A stretch of DNA of 15,790 bases. It comes from JAUNST01 sp964452285 (GTDB lineage Bacteria; Patescibacteriota; Microgenomatia; UBA1400; PJMF01). Numbering within the stretch: the first letter of the stretch is position 1; the number at the start of each line of letters is the position of its first letter. Position numbers and translations under genes: made by a program. A model generated the notes under the pieces. It saw only the letters and a list, made by a program, of their open reading frames with translations. It was not told the origin of the DNA and ran no database searches. The DNA lies in contig CAYVKW010000024.1 in NCBI GenBank assembly GCA_964452285.1, positions 1 through 15,790 on the forward strand. Direction: 5' to 3'. Shown piece by piece: positions 7,008-14,343 of this stretch.

Positions 7008-7744
7008 GAGTGCTTATATTTAGCAATAACTGAGGTAGCAGCACCAAGAGCAAGAATCTGCCCGTGATCCAACCACAAACACTGGTCAGCCAAATCTTGA
7101 ATACTGGCTAAATTGTGGCTAACTAGAAGAACAGTGCGACCTTCGTCTCGGACAAGTTGTTTGGTTTTGGCTAAGCATTGTTTTTGGAAAGCAGTATCGC
7201 CAACTGCCAAAACCTCGTCAATGATCATAATTTCACTAGTTAGATGAGCAGCAATGCTAAAAGCGAGTCGCATATACATACCAGACGAATAATGTTTAAC
7301 CGGTTGGTCGATAAAATCGGCGACGCCGGCAAAAGCCACAATCTCTTCAAAATGAACACGAATTTCGTTTTGTCTCATGCCTAAAATAGCGCCATTGAGA
7401 AAAATATTCTCACGTCCAGAAAGTTCAGGGTGAAAACCAGTGCCGACTTCCAAAAGCGAAGAAACACGACCATTGAGAATCACTTGTCCTTGTGTTGGTT
7501 TGGTAATTTGACTAATAATTTTGAAAAGTGTGGATTTACCGGCTCCATTAGCGCCAATAACGCCCAAAACTTTTCCTGGCGCGACCTCAAAATTGAGGTC
7601 GCGCAAAGCCCAAAATTCTTCGTAATGAGAGCGGCGACCGAATTGTAATAATTGGTCACGCAGAGTGGGAAATTCAGCAGTCTGAGATTTAACCTTGGAA
7701 AATTTCTTGCTTAAATTATTGACAATAATCATTTTACTCGACAT
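6995..7744 (-). CDS. Polysaccharide export ABC transporter, ATPase (TagH/Wzt-like)
   Basis: 249 residues from the ATG 5 nt after the permease stop. The frame is open further upstream, but that part overlaps the permease end and lacks family features. It powers export of lipid-linked polysaccharide or teichoic-acid-like polymers with the adjacent permease. Seen: FWALRDLNFEV, Walker A GANGAGKST (64-72), KPTQGQVILNGRVSSLLEVGTGFHPELSGRENI, the family-typical signature YSSGMYMRLAFS (152-163), Walker B IMIIDEVLAVGD (172-183) and the switch His210. The C-terminal carbohydrate-binding domain of O-antigen Wzt proteins is absent, so it is a short TagH-like form. No glycosyltransferases are in the window, so the substrate is unknown. 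Confidence 0.92.
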   Translation of the reverse strand: MSSKMIIVNNLSKKFSKVKSQTAEFPTLRDQLLQFGRRSHYEEFWALRDLNFEVAPGKVLGVIGANGAGKSTLFKIISQITKPTQGQVILNGRVSSLLEVGTGFHPELSGRENIFLNGAILGMRQNEIRVHFEEIVAFAGVADFIDQPVKHYSSGMYMRLAFSIAAHLTSEIMIIDEVLAVGDTAFQKQCLAKTKQLVRDEGRTVLLVSHNLASIQDLADQCLWLDHGQILALGAATSVIAKYKHSLLK

Positions 7745-7749
7745 AAAGA

Positions 7750-8580
7750 CTAAGTCCAATCTACAATAATGGTCTCCATTTTTTTGAAAAGCCAAAAACC
7801 AAAATACCAAATTAAGAGACTAGAAAAAAATAAAAGGGCAAAAGTAGGTAGAGAAAAAGTATTTTCAAAAACTGCTTGCCGGACAAGCTGCAAAAACTGA
7901 GCCAAAGGATTGCAAAAATTTAAAAAAGCCAAAGGTGTGTTTTCGAGAAAACTAGCGGGATAGAATACCGGAGTCGCATAAAGCCAGATTTGCAAAATAA
8001 AAGTAGTGAGATGACGGAAATCGCGAAAGCGAGCATTAAGAGCGGAAAAAATAAAACTGCAACCACTGGTGAAAATAACCAAAGTGAAAGCGACGAGCCA
8101 AAAAGTAAAAAAACCAAGACCAGTAAAAGGAGTGTGAGTCACCAGCATAAGCAAAGCCAAAAAAATAGAACCAATACAAAAATCAAAAAAAGAGCGCAAA
8201 ACTACAGTAAGCGGCAAATAAAGGCGAGGAAAATAAATTTTTTTGACTATGCCAATTTGTTCATAAATGCTACTAGCAGCCTGATTTAAGCTGCCAGAAA
8301 AAAATTGCCAAAAAGTGAAACCGATAAAAGTACTAATCAAGTAATTATTTTGATTGGCGGCGCCAGTTTGCAAAAGACGGGCAAAAACAAAAGTAAAAAT
8401 GATGGTCGACAAAAGCGGTTGTAAAACCACCCAGACTACGCCGAGAGTGGTATTTTTGTAACGAACTTTAAGATCTCTTTTGACCAAAACGGCGAGCAGT
8501 TCACGGCGCCGCCAAAGCTCCTGCCAATCATACCAGTCAAGATGATTGGCGGAATTGATAATTTGTTGATATTTAGACAT
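7750..8580 (-). CDS. Polysaccharide export ABC transporter, permease (TagG/Wzm-like)
   Basis: 276 residues, ABC-2 type membrane protein. The hallmark N-terminal segment RDLKVRYKNTTLGVVWVVLQP precedes TM1. Further hydrophobic segments lie at about 55-70, 85-100, 128-150, 158-180, 195-215 and 240-265, consistent with six helices. The C-terminus is basic (FKKMETIIVDWT). I start it at the ATG at 8580 (MSKYQQI); a TTG start 33 nt upstream would place the promoter -10 inside the coding region. It ends in TAG, 5 nt before the ATPase start. The -10 box is 10 nt from the ATG. Confidence 0.92.
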   Translation of the reverse strand: MSKYQQIINSANHLDWYDWQELWRRRELLAVLVKRDLKVRYKNTTLGVVWVVLQPLLSTIIFTFVFARLLQTGAANQNNYLISTFIGFTFWQFFSGSLNQAASSIYEQIGIVKKIYFPRLYLPLTVVLRSFFDFCIGSIFLALLMLVTHTPFTGLGFFTFWLVAFTLVIFTSGCSFIFSALNARFRDFRHLTTFILQIWLYATPVFYPASFLENTPLAFLNFCNPLAQFLQLVRQAVFENTFSLPTFALLFFSSLLIWYFGFWLFKKMETIIVDWT

Positions 8581-8590
8581 CTGGACATAG

Positions 8591-8599
8591 ATTATATCA
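8591..8599 (-). promoter_or_regulatory. ABC exporter promoter, near-leaderless
   Basis: The minus strand has TGATATAAT, a perfect extended -10, with 10 nt to the permease ATG. The expected leader is about 3-4 nt, with no SD. Confidence 0.6.
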
Positions 8600-8606
8600 T
8601 GTTTGC

Positions 8607-8635
8607 TTGACAAAAGTCCTTTTTTTTCGTAAACT
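8607..8635 (+). promoter_or_regulatory. ftsE promoter, leaderless arrangement
   Basis: TTGACA (8607-8612), a 17-nt spacer, then TAAACT (8630-8635), with the ftsE ATG 8 nt later. Transcription would begin next to the start codon. This is the only placed promoter without an extended TGn element; its perfect -35 may make up for it. Confidence 0.55.
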
Positions 8636-8643
8636 TGTTTATC

Positions 8644-10047
8644 ATGATAAACTTTGTAGAAGTGACGAAGGTTTTTAACCCAGATAAAGTAGCTTTAGAT
8701 CGAGTGACCTTTGACATTGAGGCCGGAGAATTTGTCTTTGTGACTGGACATTCTGGTTGCGGTAAAACGACTTTGCTAAGACTTTTCTTGCGAGAATTGC
8801 AGCCGACCGAAGGTAAAATTTATTTTGACGAGCAAGAGTTAAGTACGCTATCAAGAAGAAAAGTGGCGCAGCTTAGACGAAAGATAGGAGTGGTGTTCCA
8901 AGATTACAAATTACTAAATGATTTGACGGTATGGGAAAATATCGCTCTACCACTAATTATTGCCCATCAAAGTAAAACCGAAATTGACAATAGAATCGAA
9001 GAATTACTAAAAATGCTCAAACTTGAAGGAAGAGAACAGTATTTTCCAGCTCAGCTCTCTGGCGGAGAGGCACAAAGAGTGAGTTTAGCCAGAGCTTTAT
9101 CGATGGCTCCGAAAGTAATTTTTGCCGATGAGCCAACTGGTAATTTAGACGAAGATAATAGCGAAACTATTTATAACCTACTAAAAGCGATTAACAAGTA
9201 TGGGACCACGGTAGTTTTTGCGACTCATAATTTGAGTTTTATTAAGCGGATGCCTCAAGCTAGACATTTGAAGTTTGACGAAGGAAGATTAGTGAGCGAT
9301 TCTAAAACAGAAAAAACGATTAAGGCTACCTTAACAGGAGAAAAACCAGCCGAGGGGAAAGAGATGCTAGAACATTTAGCGCCAGAAACTAAAGTCACTA
9401 GAATGACGAAAATTACAGTAGAAGAAAATATAGAAGATTTAGATGAAAGTGATAGCCGAAAAGAAGAAGCAAGAATCGAGAGCGAAAGAGAACAAGCGCA
9501 AGAAAATGAAGAAAGAGAAAAAACTTCGACAGCAGAAAAAGGAGAAGGCTTCTTAGAAGAAGATGAAAAGAAAATGGAAGAAATAGCAGCGGAAGAAGAC
9601 GAAGAAAATATGGGCGAAAAATCCGAGGAGGAAAATGTCAAAGTGAAAACAAAATCACATTGGGGATTTTTCGCCAATAAAAAACGAGAGCAGCAAGAAG
9701 AAACGACTATCCAAACAAATCAAAATAAAGAAGATTTGACAGCGAGAAAAGAAATCATTGATGAAAGCGAAAATGAAGCTGATGATAAAAAAGCGGTGGT
9801 GGCAGCAAAAGAAGAGCGGAAAAGCGAAGACGAGAAAAAGTCTTTTTTTAGCAGATTAACAAAAAAAAGCCAATCTAGTGAAAAGGAAGTAAAAAAAGCG
9901 ACAGAATCAGCACCGAAAAAAATATCTTTAACTGATGAAAAGGATGAGGAAGAATTGCTAAAAAAAATCAGAGAAGAACAAAGAGGCTTTAAAAGACGAT
10001 CAAAAATCAAATTGGATAAGATTGAAATGAAAACGGAGGAAGAATAA
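8644..10047 (+). CDS. ftsE: Cell-division ATPase FtsE with long charged C-terminal tail
   Basis: 467 residues from ATG 8644 (a TTG three codons upstream overlaps the -10). The N-terminal 215 residues are a complete FtsE ATPase: Walker A GHSGCGKT (35-42), Q-loop FQDYKLL (Gln86), signature LSGGEAQRV (138-146), Walker B VIFADEPTGNLD (158-169) and His195. FtsE with FtsX couples ATP hydrolysis at the division site to activation of an extracellular cell-wall hydrolase. Residues from about 220 to 467 are extremely rich in Glu and Lys, with many EE and KK runs, and should be disordered or extended helix; FtsE is normally about 220-230 residues. The last segment (GFKRRSKIKLDKIE) is basic. The stop overlaps the ftsX ATG by 1 nt. 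Confidence 0.95.
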   Translation: MINFVEVTKVFNPDKVALDRVTFDIEAGEFVFVTGHSGCGKTTLLRLFLRELQPTEGKIYFDEQELSTLSRRKVAQLRRKIGVVFQDYKLLNDLTVWENIALPLIIAHQSKTEIDNRIEELLKMLKLEGREQYFPAQLSGGEAQRVSLARALSMAPKVIFADEPTGNLDEDNSETIYNLLKAINKYGTTVVFATHNLSFIKRMPQARHLKFDEGRLVSDSKTEKTIKATLTGEKPAEGKEMLEHLAPETKVTRMTKITVEENIEDLDESDSRKEEARIESEREQAQENEEREKTSTAEKGEGFLEEDEKKMEEIAAEEDEENMGEKSEEENVKVKTKSHWGFFANKKREQQEETTIQTNQNKEDLTARKEIIDESENEADDKKAVVAAKEERKSEDEKKSFFSRLTKKSQSSEKEVKKATESAPKKISLTDEKDEEELLKKIREEQRGFKRRSKIKLDKIEMKTEEE

Positions 10048-10916
10048 TGTCAAGCGTTTTTTCAAGTTGGAAAAGTTTGCGTCGAACTCCTTATCAAAAT
10101 CTAACTGCTTTACTGGTAGTTATTACCACCTTTTTTATGGTGTTTATTTTTAGTACTTTTTTACATGTGGGAGACAAAATTCTTAATTATTTTGAAACCA
10201 GACCGCAGATTTTAGTGTTTTTTGAAACGGAAGTGACTGACGCAGAAGCAACAGCGCAAGCTGACTTATTGCGAAAGTTGAGTCAGGTAGAAGCAGTTAC
10301 GGTGGTAGGAAAAAGCGAAGCTTTCCAAACTTATAAAGAAGAAAATGCCGATGAACCACTGCTCTTGGAATTGCTAACACCAGACTTGTTTCCAGTGAGT
10401 CTGACAATCAGCGCCAAAGATCCAGCTGGTTTAGAACAAATTAGGCAAGAAATTGAAAAATTGGATCATGTGGATACGATTGATTACCGAGAAGATGTAG
10501 TAAATGAGTTTCTTAGTTGGACAAATTTAATTCGGAATATTGGTCTAAGTGTTTGCGGACTATTTGCGGTCCAATTCATATTAGTGATTATGGTAATCAC
10601 GGGTATGAAAGTGTCAGGCCGGCGCAGAAGTATTAATATTATGAGCGTCTTAGGTGCCAATCGTTGGTCGATTAAAGGCATTTTTATCCGAGAAGGAATG
10701 ATTTTAGGATTGATTGGCAGTGTTATCGCTTTTGGTTTGAGTTGGCTGACAATTTATTATGCCACGCCAATGATTACCAATTTCCTAGGCGAGATAGAAG
10801 TCTTACCATTGGCGTGGCAATTTTTAGTCATGCAAGGAACAATTGGAGCTTTAGGAGCGATGTTACTAGCAGCTTTTTCGGCTTGGTTAGCGACAACAAG
10901 ATTGATTAGAAAATAA
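10047..10916 (+). CDS. ftsX: Cell-division permease-like protein FtsX
   Basis: 289 residues with FtsX topology: TM1 about 19-41, a large extracytoplasmic loop (about 45-160) that in known systems binds the hydrolase activator, then TM2 about 162-187, TM3 about 213-235 and TM4 about 258-284. The loop begins with TRPQILVFFETEVTDAEA and includes LSQVEAVTVVGKSEAFQTYKE, LFPVSLTISAKDP and VDTIDYREDVVNEF, all typical of the family. The segment MSVLGANRWSIKGIFIREG before TM3 is the FtsX_C-type coupling region. Start overlaps the ftsE stop (TAATG), and the coiled-coil peptidase starts 2 nt after its stop. Confidence 0.95.
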   Translation: MSSVFSSWKSLRRTPYQNLTALLVVITTFFMVFIFSTFLHVGDKILNYFETRPQILVFFETEVTDAEATAQADLLRKLSQVEAVTVVGKSEAFQTYKEENADEPLLLELLTPDLFPVSLTISAKDPAGLEQIRQEIEKLDHVDTIDYREDVVNEFLSWTNLIRNIGLSVCGLFAVQFILVIMVITGMKVSGRRRSINIMSVLGANRWSIKGIFIREGMILGLIGSVIAFGLSWLTIYYATPMITNFLGEIEVLPLAWQFLVMQGTIGALGAMLLAAFSAWLATTRLIRK

Positions 10917-10918
10917 AA

Positions 10919-12175
10919 ATGCGAAATAGAGGAGCAAAGTGGCAAGCGATTCTATGGCTTTGTCTGAGTTGGTGGAGCGCTAGTTTGTTTTTTGGTCTCA
11001 AGATGGTGCAAGCGGAAAATTGTGAAGATTATACTTGTGCTAGCATTGAAAATGACGATGAGCGCGAAAAATGTGTAGATAAAAAAATATCTTGTTATCA
11101 AGCCAAAATTGATGATAGCAAAAGTCAGCAAAATACGCTTAGTAGTGCGATTGCCAATATTGACTATCGGGTGAAACTACAAGAAACGGAAATTGAAAAA
11201 ACGCGATTGCAAATTATCAAGGCAAAAAAGGAAACAGAGATTTTAACCCAAAGGATTGAAAATTTGAGCCAATCAATGGAAAAGTTGGCAGGATTACTAA
11301 CCAAATTGGCTGCTTCAGCCTACAAAGCGACACATGTTTCTGACTTGGAAATGTATTTGGAAGCCGGAAATTTTAATGAAGCGCTACAAAAAAAACAACA
11401 GGAAGAAGTGATGAGTATTCAAACAAGCAAACTCCTTTTCAAGGCAATGGACGAAAAGCTTAATTTTGATCAAAAGAAAACCGAAAGAGAAGAGTTGCAA
11501 GCTGATTTGGAGAAAAAAACTGTACAATTAAAAGCGCAACAAGAATCGTTGGAACAACAAAAAGTAGAAAAGACAATTTTGTTGTCGCAAACTAAAAACG
11601 ACGAAAAAACCTATCAAAAATTGTTGGAAGATGCCAAAACTGAATCCGACTCTTTCCGTCGATTTGCAGCTAATGCTGGCGGTGGTTCTTGTTTAGGCGG
11701 CAGTCCGGGAGAAGGCAGCAATGGCTGGTATTTTTCACAACGTGACCCACGGTGGTGTAAACAATATGTAGGCGGATCAAACTTAACCATTGGTGAGGTC
11801 GGCTGTTATTTAACTTCCGTAGCGATGGTGCACAAAAAGCATGGCGCTTCAACTAGTCCGGCAATCGTAGGCGCAAATCGCAACTACTTTTTTTCAAGCA
11901 CGGCGCTAATGCTCACACCGCCAGCGCCAAGCGGCTACACTTACAAGCGCTATGATTATTTTACGATTAATACAATTGATGCTGAATTAAGCGCCAATAG
12001 ACCGGTAATCGTACACGTCAAAACGAATAATGGTTGGGGCGGGCATTTTATTGTCTTGTTTTCTGGTAGCGATGGTAGCTATACAATGCATGACCCTTGG
12101 TACGGGGCAGATTTAAGTTTTAGTAAATACTACAATACTGGTTTAATAGACAGTGTGCGTGTTTTTACGCAATAA
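10919..12175 (+). CDS. Secreted coiled-coil C39-like cysteine peptidase, probable FtsEX-activated hydrolase
   Basis: 418 residues. A signal peptide (basic MRNRGAK, hydrophobic core about 8-30, likely cleavage near VQA-E) is followed by a short Cys-containing region (Cys35, 40, 52, 59). Then comes a long coiled coil (about 60-245) like those of EnvC and PcsB, a Gly/Ser linker (252-268), and a C39_2-like papain-fold domain: WYFSQRDPRW (Gln274), GEVGCYLTSVAMV (Cys296), GGHFIVLF (His376) and HDPW (Asp392). These four form the expected oxyanion Gln and Cys-His-Asp set. Gene order ftsE-ftsX-coiled coil protein with 2-nt spacing, and the domain plan, argue that it is the hydrolase that FtsEX controls, with a C39 domain replacing LytM (EnvC) or CHAP (PcsB). 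Cleavage of peptidoglycan is inference; proteolysis is an alternative. Confidence 0.88.
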   Translation: MRNRGAKWQAILWLCLSWWSASLFFGLKMVQAENCEDYTCASIENDDEREKCVDKKISCYQAKIDDSKSQQNTLSSAIANIDYRVKLQETEIEKTRLQIIKAKKETEILTQRIENLSQSMEKLAGLLTKLAASAYKATHVSDLEMYLEAGNFNEALQKKQQEEVMSIQTSKLLFKAMDEKLNFDQKKTEREELQADLEKKTVQLKAQQESLEQQKVEKTILLSQTKNDEKTYQKLLEDAKTESDSFRRFAANAGGGSCLGGSPGEGSNGWYFSQRDPRWCKQYVGGSNLTIGEVGCYLTSVAMVHKKHGASTSPAIVGANRNYFFSSTALMLTPPAPSGYTYKRYDYFTINTIDAELSANRPVIVHVKTNNGWGGHFIVLFSGSDGSYTMHDPWYGADLSFSKYYNTGLIDSVRVFTQ

Positions 12176-12179
12176 TTTA

Positions 12180-12188
12180 TGTTATAAT
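12180..12188 (+). promoter_or_regulatory. Extended -10 promoter of tRNA-Glu
   Basis: TGTTATAAT ends 32 nt before the tRNA 5' end. It begins only 4 nt after the peptidase stop codon; no terminator is seen between, so read-through from the ftsEX operon is also possible. Confidence 0.6.
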
Positions 12189-12220
12189 AAGGCTTCTTGT
12201 TCTTTGAGCAAAAAAACAGT

Positions 12221-12294
12221 GGCCCCATCGTCTAGCGGTCTAGGATATTTGGTTTTCATCCAAAAGATCATGGGTTCAAATCCCATTGGGGTCA
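12221..12294 (+). tRNA. tRNA-Glu, anticodon TTC
   Basis: A complete 74-nt cloverleaf: acceptor GGCCCCA/TGGGGTC (one G-T pair), anticodon stem TTTGG/CCAAA with loop TTTTCAT (anticodon TTC at 12255-12257), and T arm with loop TTCAAAT. The discriminator is A and no CCA is encoded. No copy of its 3' end is seen nearby, so there is no sign of an attachment-site duplication. Confidence 0.96.
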
Positions 12295-12450
12295 CTTTCG
12301 TAATTTGTATTTTCAAAAAAAGTAATTTTAAGGCTAAGGTGGTGTTTGTCATATCAATATCTGTGAGATTTTCAATAAAAATTAAAATGTCTTTATTGGT
12401 TGGATGGAGTTATTTGCGATATTAAGATTGATTTTTATTAGTCCTATAAT
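12295..12450. other. Intergenic stretch without recognised features
   Basis: AT-rich sequence between tRNA-Glu and the orphan cassette. No credible coding frame, hairpin or repeat is visible. A TATAAT at 12445-12450 lies directly before the -35 of the next promoter and may be fortuitous. Confidence 0.5.
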
Positions 12451-12479
12451 TTGACAAAATAAGATTATTATGATATAAT
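12451..12479 (+). promoter_or_regulatory. Consensus sigma-70 promoter
   Basis: TTGACA, exactly 17 nt, TATAAT, with an extended TGA before the -10. This is the closest match to the full consensus in the window and predicts strong constitutive transcription, starting near 12486 with a leader of about 65 nt. Confidence 0.85.
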
Positions 12480-12510
12480 GAACAGCATTCATCGTTTTAG
12501 ACGGGAACGC

Positions 12511-12543
12511 GCCTACCTTTGTGGTAGAGCTTAAAAAAGGAGG
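12511..12543 (+). promoter_or_regulatory. Leader hairpin and strong ribosome binding site
   Basis: CTACC-TTTGT-GGTAG (12513-12527), extended by GC/GC with one bulged A, forms a small hairpin just upstream of AAGGAGG (12537-12543). The SD is 8 nt from the ATG at 12552, an optimal distance, and fixes the start codon. Confidence 0.7.
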
Positions 12544-12551
12544 TTGATTTT

Positions 12552-12872
12552 ATGTCAACCAAGTTCTGGAACATTGTTGGTGGACCAAGTGGTGCACAAC
12601 TCGTCGATGCATTTAAATATGCATTCGATAAATTAAATCCTCATCGGGTGGTTTTTACTTTAGTAAAAACCGATGAAGAGAAGCTGAACTCATTTGTGAG
12701 TAAAAAAGAGGAGATGCTCATGAGAAGAGTTCTTATCTGTGCACTTGAACACGAAAGTGGCACTGGGTGCAACTTTCTGATTCGGGGGTCAATGTCGGTA
12801 GATGGTAGAGATTACCTGGTTTCCGGATACTACGATGCTAAAAAACATCGGGGATTCCTGAAAACAAGGTGA
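12552..12872 (+). CDS. Orphan 106-residue soluble protein
   Basis: 106 residues, not recognised. It begins MSTKFWNIVGGPSG, then a helix QLVDAFKYAFDKLN, a probable strand HRVVFTLVK, a helix rich in Glu/Lys, RRVLICALEHESGTGCNFLIRGSMSVDGRDYLVSGYYD (probable beta strands) and a basic end KKHRGFLKTR. This suggests a small alpha/beta fold. No membrane helix or signal. Expression signals are the strongest in the window: consensus promoter, canonical SD and a perfect terminator, making it monocistronic. Codons include more C/G-ending choices (AAC, TTC, CTG, CGG, GGG) than neighbouring genes, and it is the only gene here ending in TGA, which may reflect high expression or separate origin. Confidence 0.8.
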   Translation: MSTKFWNIVGGPSGAQLVDAFKYAFDKLNPHRVVFTLVKTDEEKLNSFVSKKEEMLMRRVLICALEHESGTGCNFLIRGSMSVDGRDYLVSGYYDAKKHRGFLKTR

Positions 12873-12890
12873 CTTCTTTTCCGGTTTCTT

Positions 12891-12932
12891 GCCGCTGCTT
12901 TGCGCTTGATAGCGCAAAGCAGCGGCTTTTTT
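12891..12932 (+). terminator. Strong rho-independent terminator
   Basis: A perfect 15-bp stem (12891-12905 with 12912-12926), a 6-nt loop TTGATA and six T residues. It lies 18 nt after the orphan gene's stop. Confidence 0.95.
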
Positions 12933-12941
12933 GTTATATTT

Positions 12942-12971
12942 TTGATTCTGATTTAGCTACTGTGCTATAAT
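12942..12971 (+). promoter_or_regulatory. Promoter of the YibE/F-like gene
   Basis: TTGATT (12942-12947), an 18-nt spacer and TATAAT (12966-12971) with extended TGC. It starts right after the preceding terminator. The first ATG of the long frame falls inside this -10 box, so the real start is downstream. Confidence 0.65.
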
Positions 12972-13014
12972 GCGGATTATAAAAAATGTCTTGATAAAAA
13001 TAGTCAGAGGTCAA

Positions 13015-14217
13015 ATGAAGAAAATAATCATAATAATTTTTTTAGTTGGTTTAATCGGTTTTTGGTACAGCAACAATTGGCGTAAAAATCAGATAATGGC
13101 GGCGGCAGTAGAAGCGCAAGAAGCAACGCTAACGGGACAAATCTTGACGCAAACGGATATACCCGTAGAAAATAATAAAGAAGAAGCCGCGAATGACGCG
13201 CAGGCGCAAGAGGAGGAGAGTTTTGAAGCGAGAGTGGCGCAAATTTTGGGTGAAAAAACGGTCACTCTAGCAAACTCTAAGGAAGAGCAGTTGAGCCAAA
13301 ATTTGCGCCTAGAAATCACCAGCGGCGCGAAAAAAGGCACTACGATTGATTTGGAAAATGGCAGTTTGCCATTGGTTAATAGACAAAGATATGAAGTGGG
13401 CGATCGATTGGTAATTGGCGGCAGCGCTGGTAATTATTATATCGCAGATGTAGTGCGACGGCCGGTTTTAGCGTGGTTATTTGTGATATTTGTAGTGGCA
13501 GCAATTTCGGTGGGACGGGGACAGGGGCTAAGTTCTTTAATCGGTCTAGGAGCGTCATTTTGGGTAATTTTCTGGTTTGTTTTACCAAAAATTGCCGCTG
13601 GTGACGATCCGATTATAATAGTAATTTTAGCCTGTTTAGTAATTGTACCATTAATGTTTATCTTGTCGCATGGATTGAATAAAAAAACATGGGTGGCAAT
13701 GACAGCAACCATTTTAGCGATGATTATAACTGGTCTATTAATTATGTTTTTTGTAAATGCGGCTGAGCTAACCGGCTTAGCAAGTGAAGAAGCAGGGTTT
13801 TTACAGGCGATGAATCCTGGACTGATCAACTTAAAAAATTTATTGATTGCCGGTATGCTTTTTGCTACTTTGGGTGTCCTAGATGATATTACGATTTCTC
13901 AAGCAGCTGTGATTGAAGAATTAAAAAAAGCCAAACCAGAAATTAAAATTGGACAACTATATAAACAAGCAATGAAAGTAGGACGAGATCATATTGCCTC
14001 AATGATTAATACCTTAATTCTAGTGTATGCAGGGGCAAGTTTTCCGCTACTTCTAATGTTCGAGCAAAGTCAGCAAAGCTTAGGATTGACGCTCAACTTT
14101 GAGTTAATTGCGGATGAAATTGTGCGAACGCTCACCGGCAGCATTGGTCTGATTTTAGCAGTGCCGCTGACGACAATTTTGGCGGCGGTGATAGAAACTT
14201 GGCGCGGCGGCGAATAA
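13015..14217 (+). CDS. YibE/F-like multi-pass membrane protein
   Basis: 400 residues from ATG 13015, chosen because an earlier in-frame ATG at 12970 lies within the -10 box, while this one follows an AGAGG and starts a typical anchor MKKIIIIIFLVGLIGFWYS. The N-terminal helix is followed by an acidic linker and an extracytoplasmic beta-rich region (about 60-140: QILGEKTVTL, GAKKGTTIDLENG, YEVGDRLVIGGS). Seven or so membrane helices follow, with the family-typical segments GRGQGLSSLIGLGAS, LGVLDDITISQAAVIEEL, and RDHIASMINTLILVYAGASFPLLLM near the end. YibE/F proteins are widespread in Firmicutes and Patescibacteria and thought to be transport-related; the substrate is unknown. Confidence 0.9.
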   Translation: MKKIIIIIFLVGLIGFWYSNNWRKNQIMAAAVEAQEATLTGQILTQTDIPVENNKEEAANDAQAQEEESFEARVAQILGEKTVTLANSKEEQLSQNLRLEITSGAKKGTTIDLENGSLPLVNRQRYEVGDRLVIGGSAGNYYIADVVRRPVLAWLFVIFVVAAISVGRGQGLSSLIGLGASFWVIFWFVLPKIAAGDDPIIIVILACLVIVPLMFILSHGLNKKTWVAMTATILAMIITGLLIMFFVNAAELTGLASEEAGFLQAMNPGLINLKNLLIAGMLFATLGVLDDITISQAAVIEELKKAKPEIKIGQLYKQAMKVGRDHIASMINTLILVYAGASFPLLLMFEQSQQSLGLTLNFELIADEIVRTLTGSIGLILAVPLTTILAAVIETWRGGE

Positions 14218-14249
14218 AAAATCAAGATTTAAGACAAAATAAGCAAGAT

Positions 14250-14283
14250 AAAAAAGAAAGCCTCCGCTTTTTAAAGCGGAGGC
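14250..14283 (-). terminator. Rho-independent terminator of the 157-residue orphan gene
   Basis: The inverted repeat GCCTCCGCTTT/AAAGCGGAGGC (14260-14270 and 14273-14283) is followed on the minus strand by a T-rich tract (14259-14250). On the plus strand it is followed by AAAAGTTTTT, so it may also stop the convergent YibE/F-like transcript less efficiently. Confidence 0.88.
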
Positions 14284-14343
14284 AAAAGTTTTTGCTCTTT
14301 TTTCATCTTTCGTCTCGTGCCTAATTTGAGCCGGCATTTCCCC

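Noticed and set aside
6956..7070. Continuation of the RhuM-like protein in another frame (INTAEKVKAIF...)
   Set aside because: It does not resemble the missing RhuM segment and runs antisense into the exporter ATPase gene.
8611..8637. TTG starts for ftsE and for the ABC permease upstream of their ATGs
   Set aside because: Both would put the promoter -10 of the gene inside or upstream-overlapping its coding region; the ATGs match family N-termini.
12153..12425. Open frame on the plus strand, 90 codons
   Set aside because: It covers the tRNA-Glu gene and the end of the peptidase gene in another frame; it is incidental.
12970..13014. Earlier ATG for the YibE/F-like protein
   Set aside because: The ATG overlaps the TATAAT -10 box, so it cannot be in the main transcript; the downstream ATG follows an AGAGG and begins a typical anchor.
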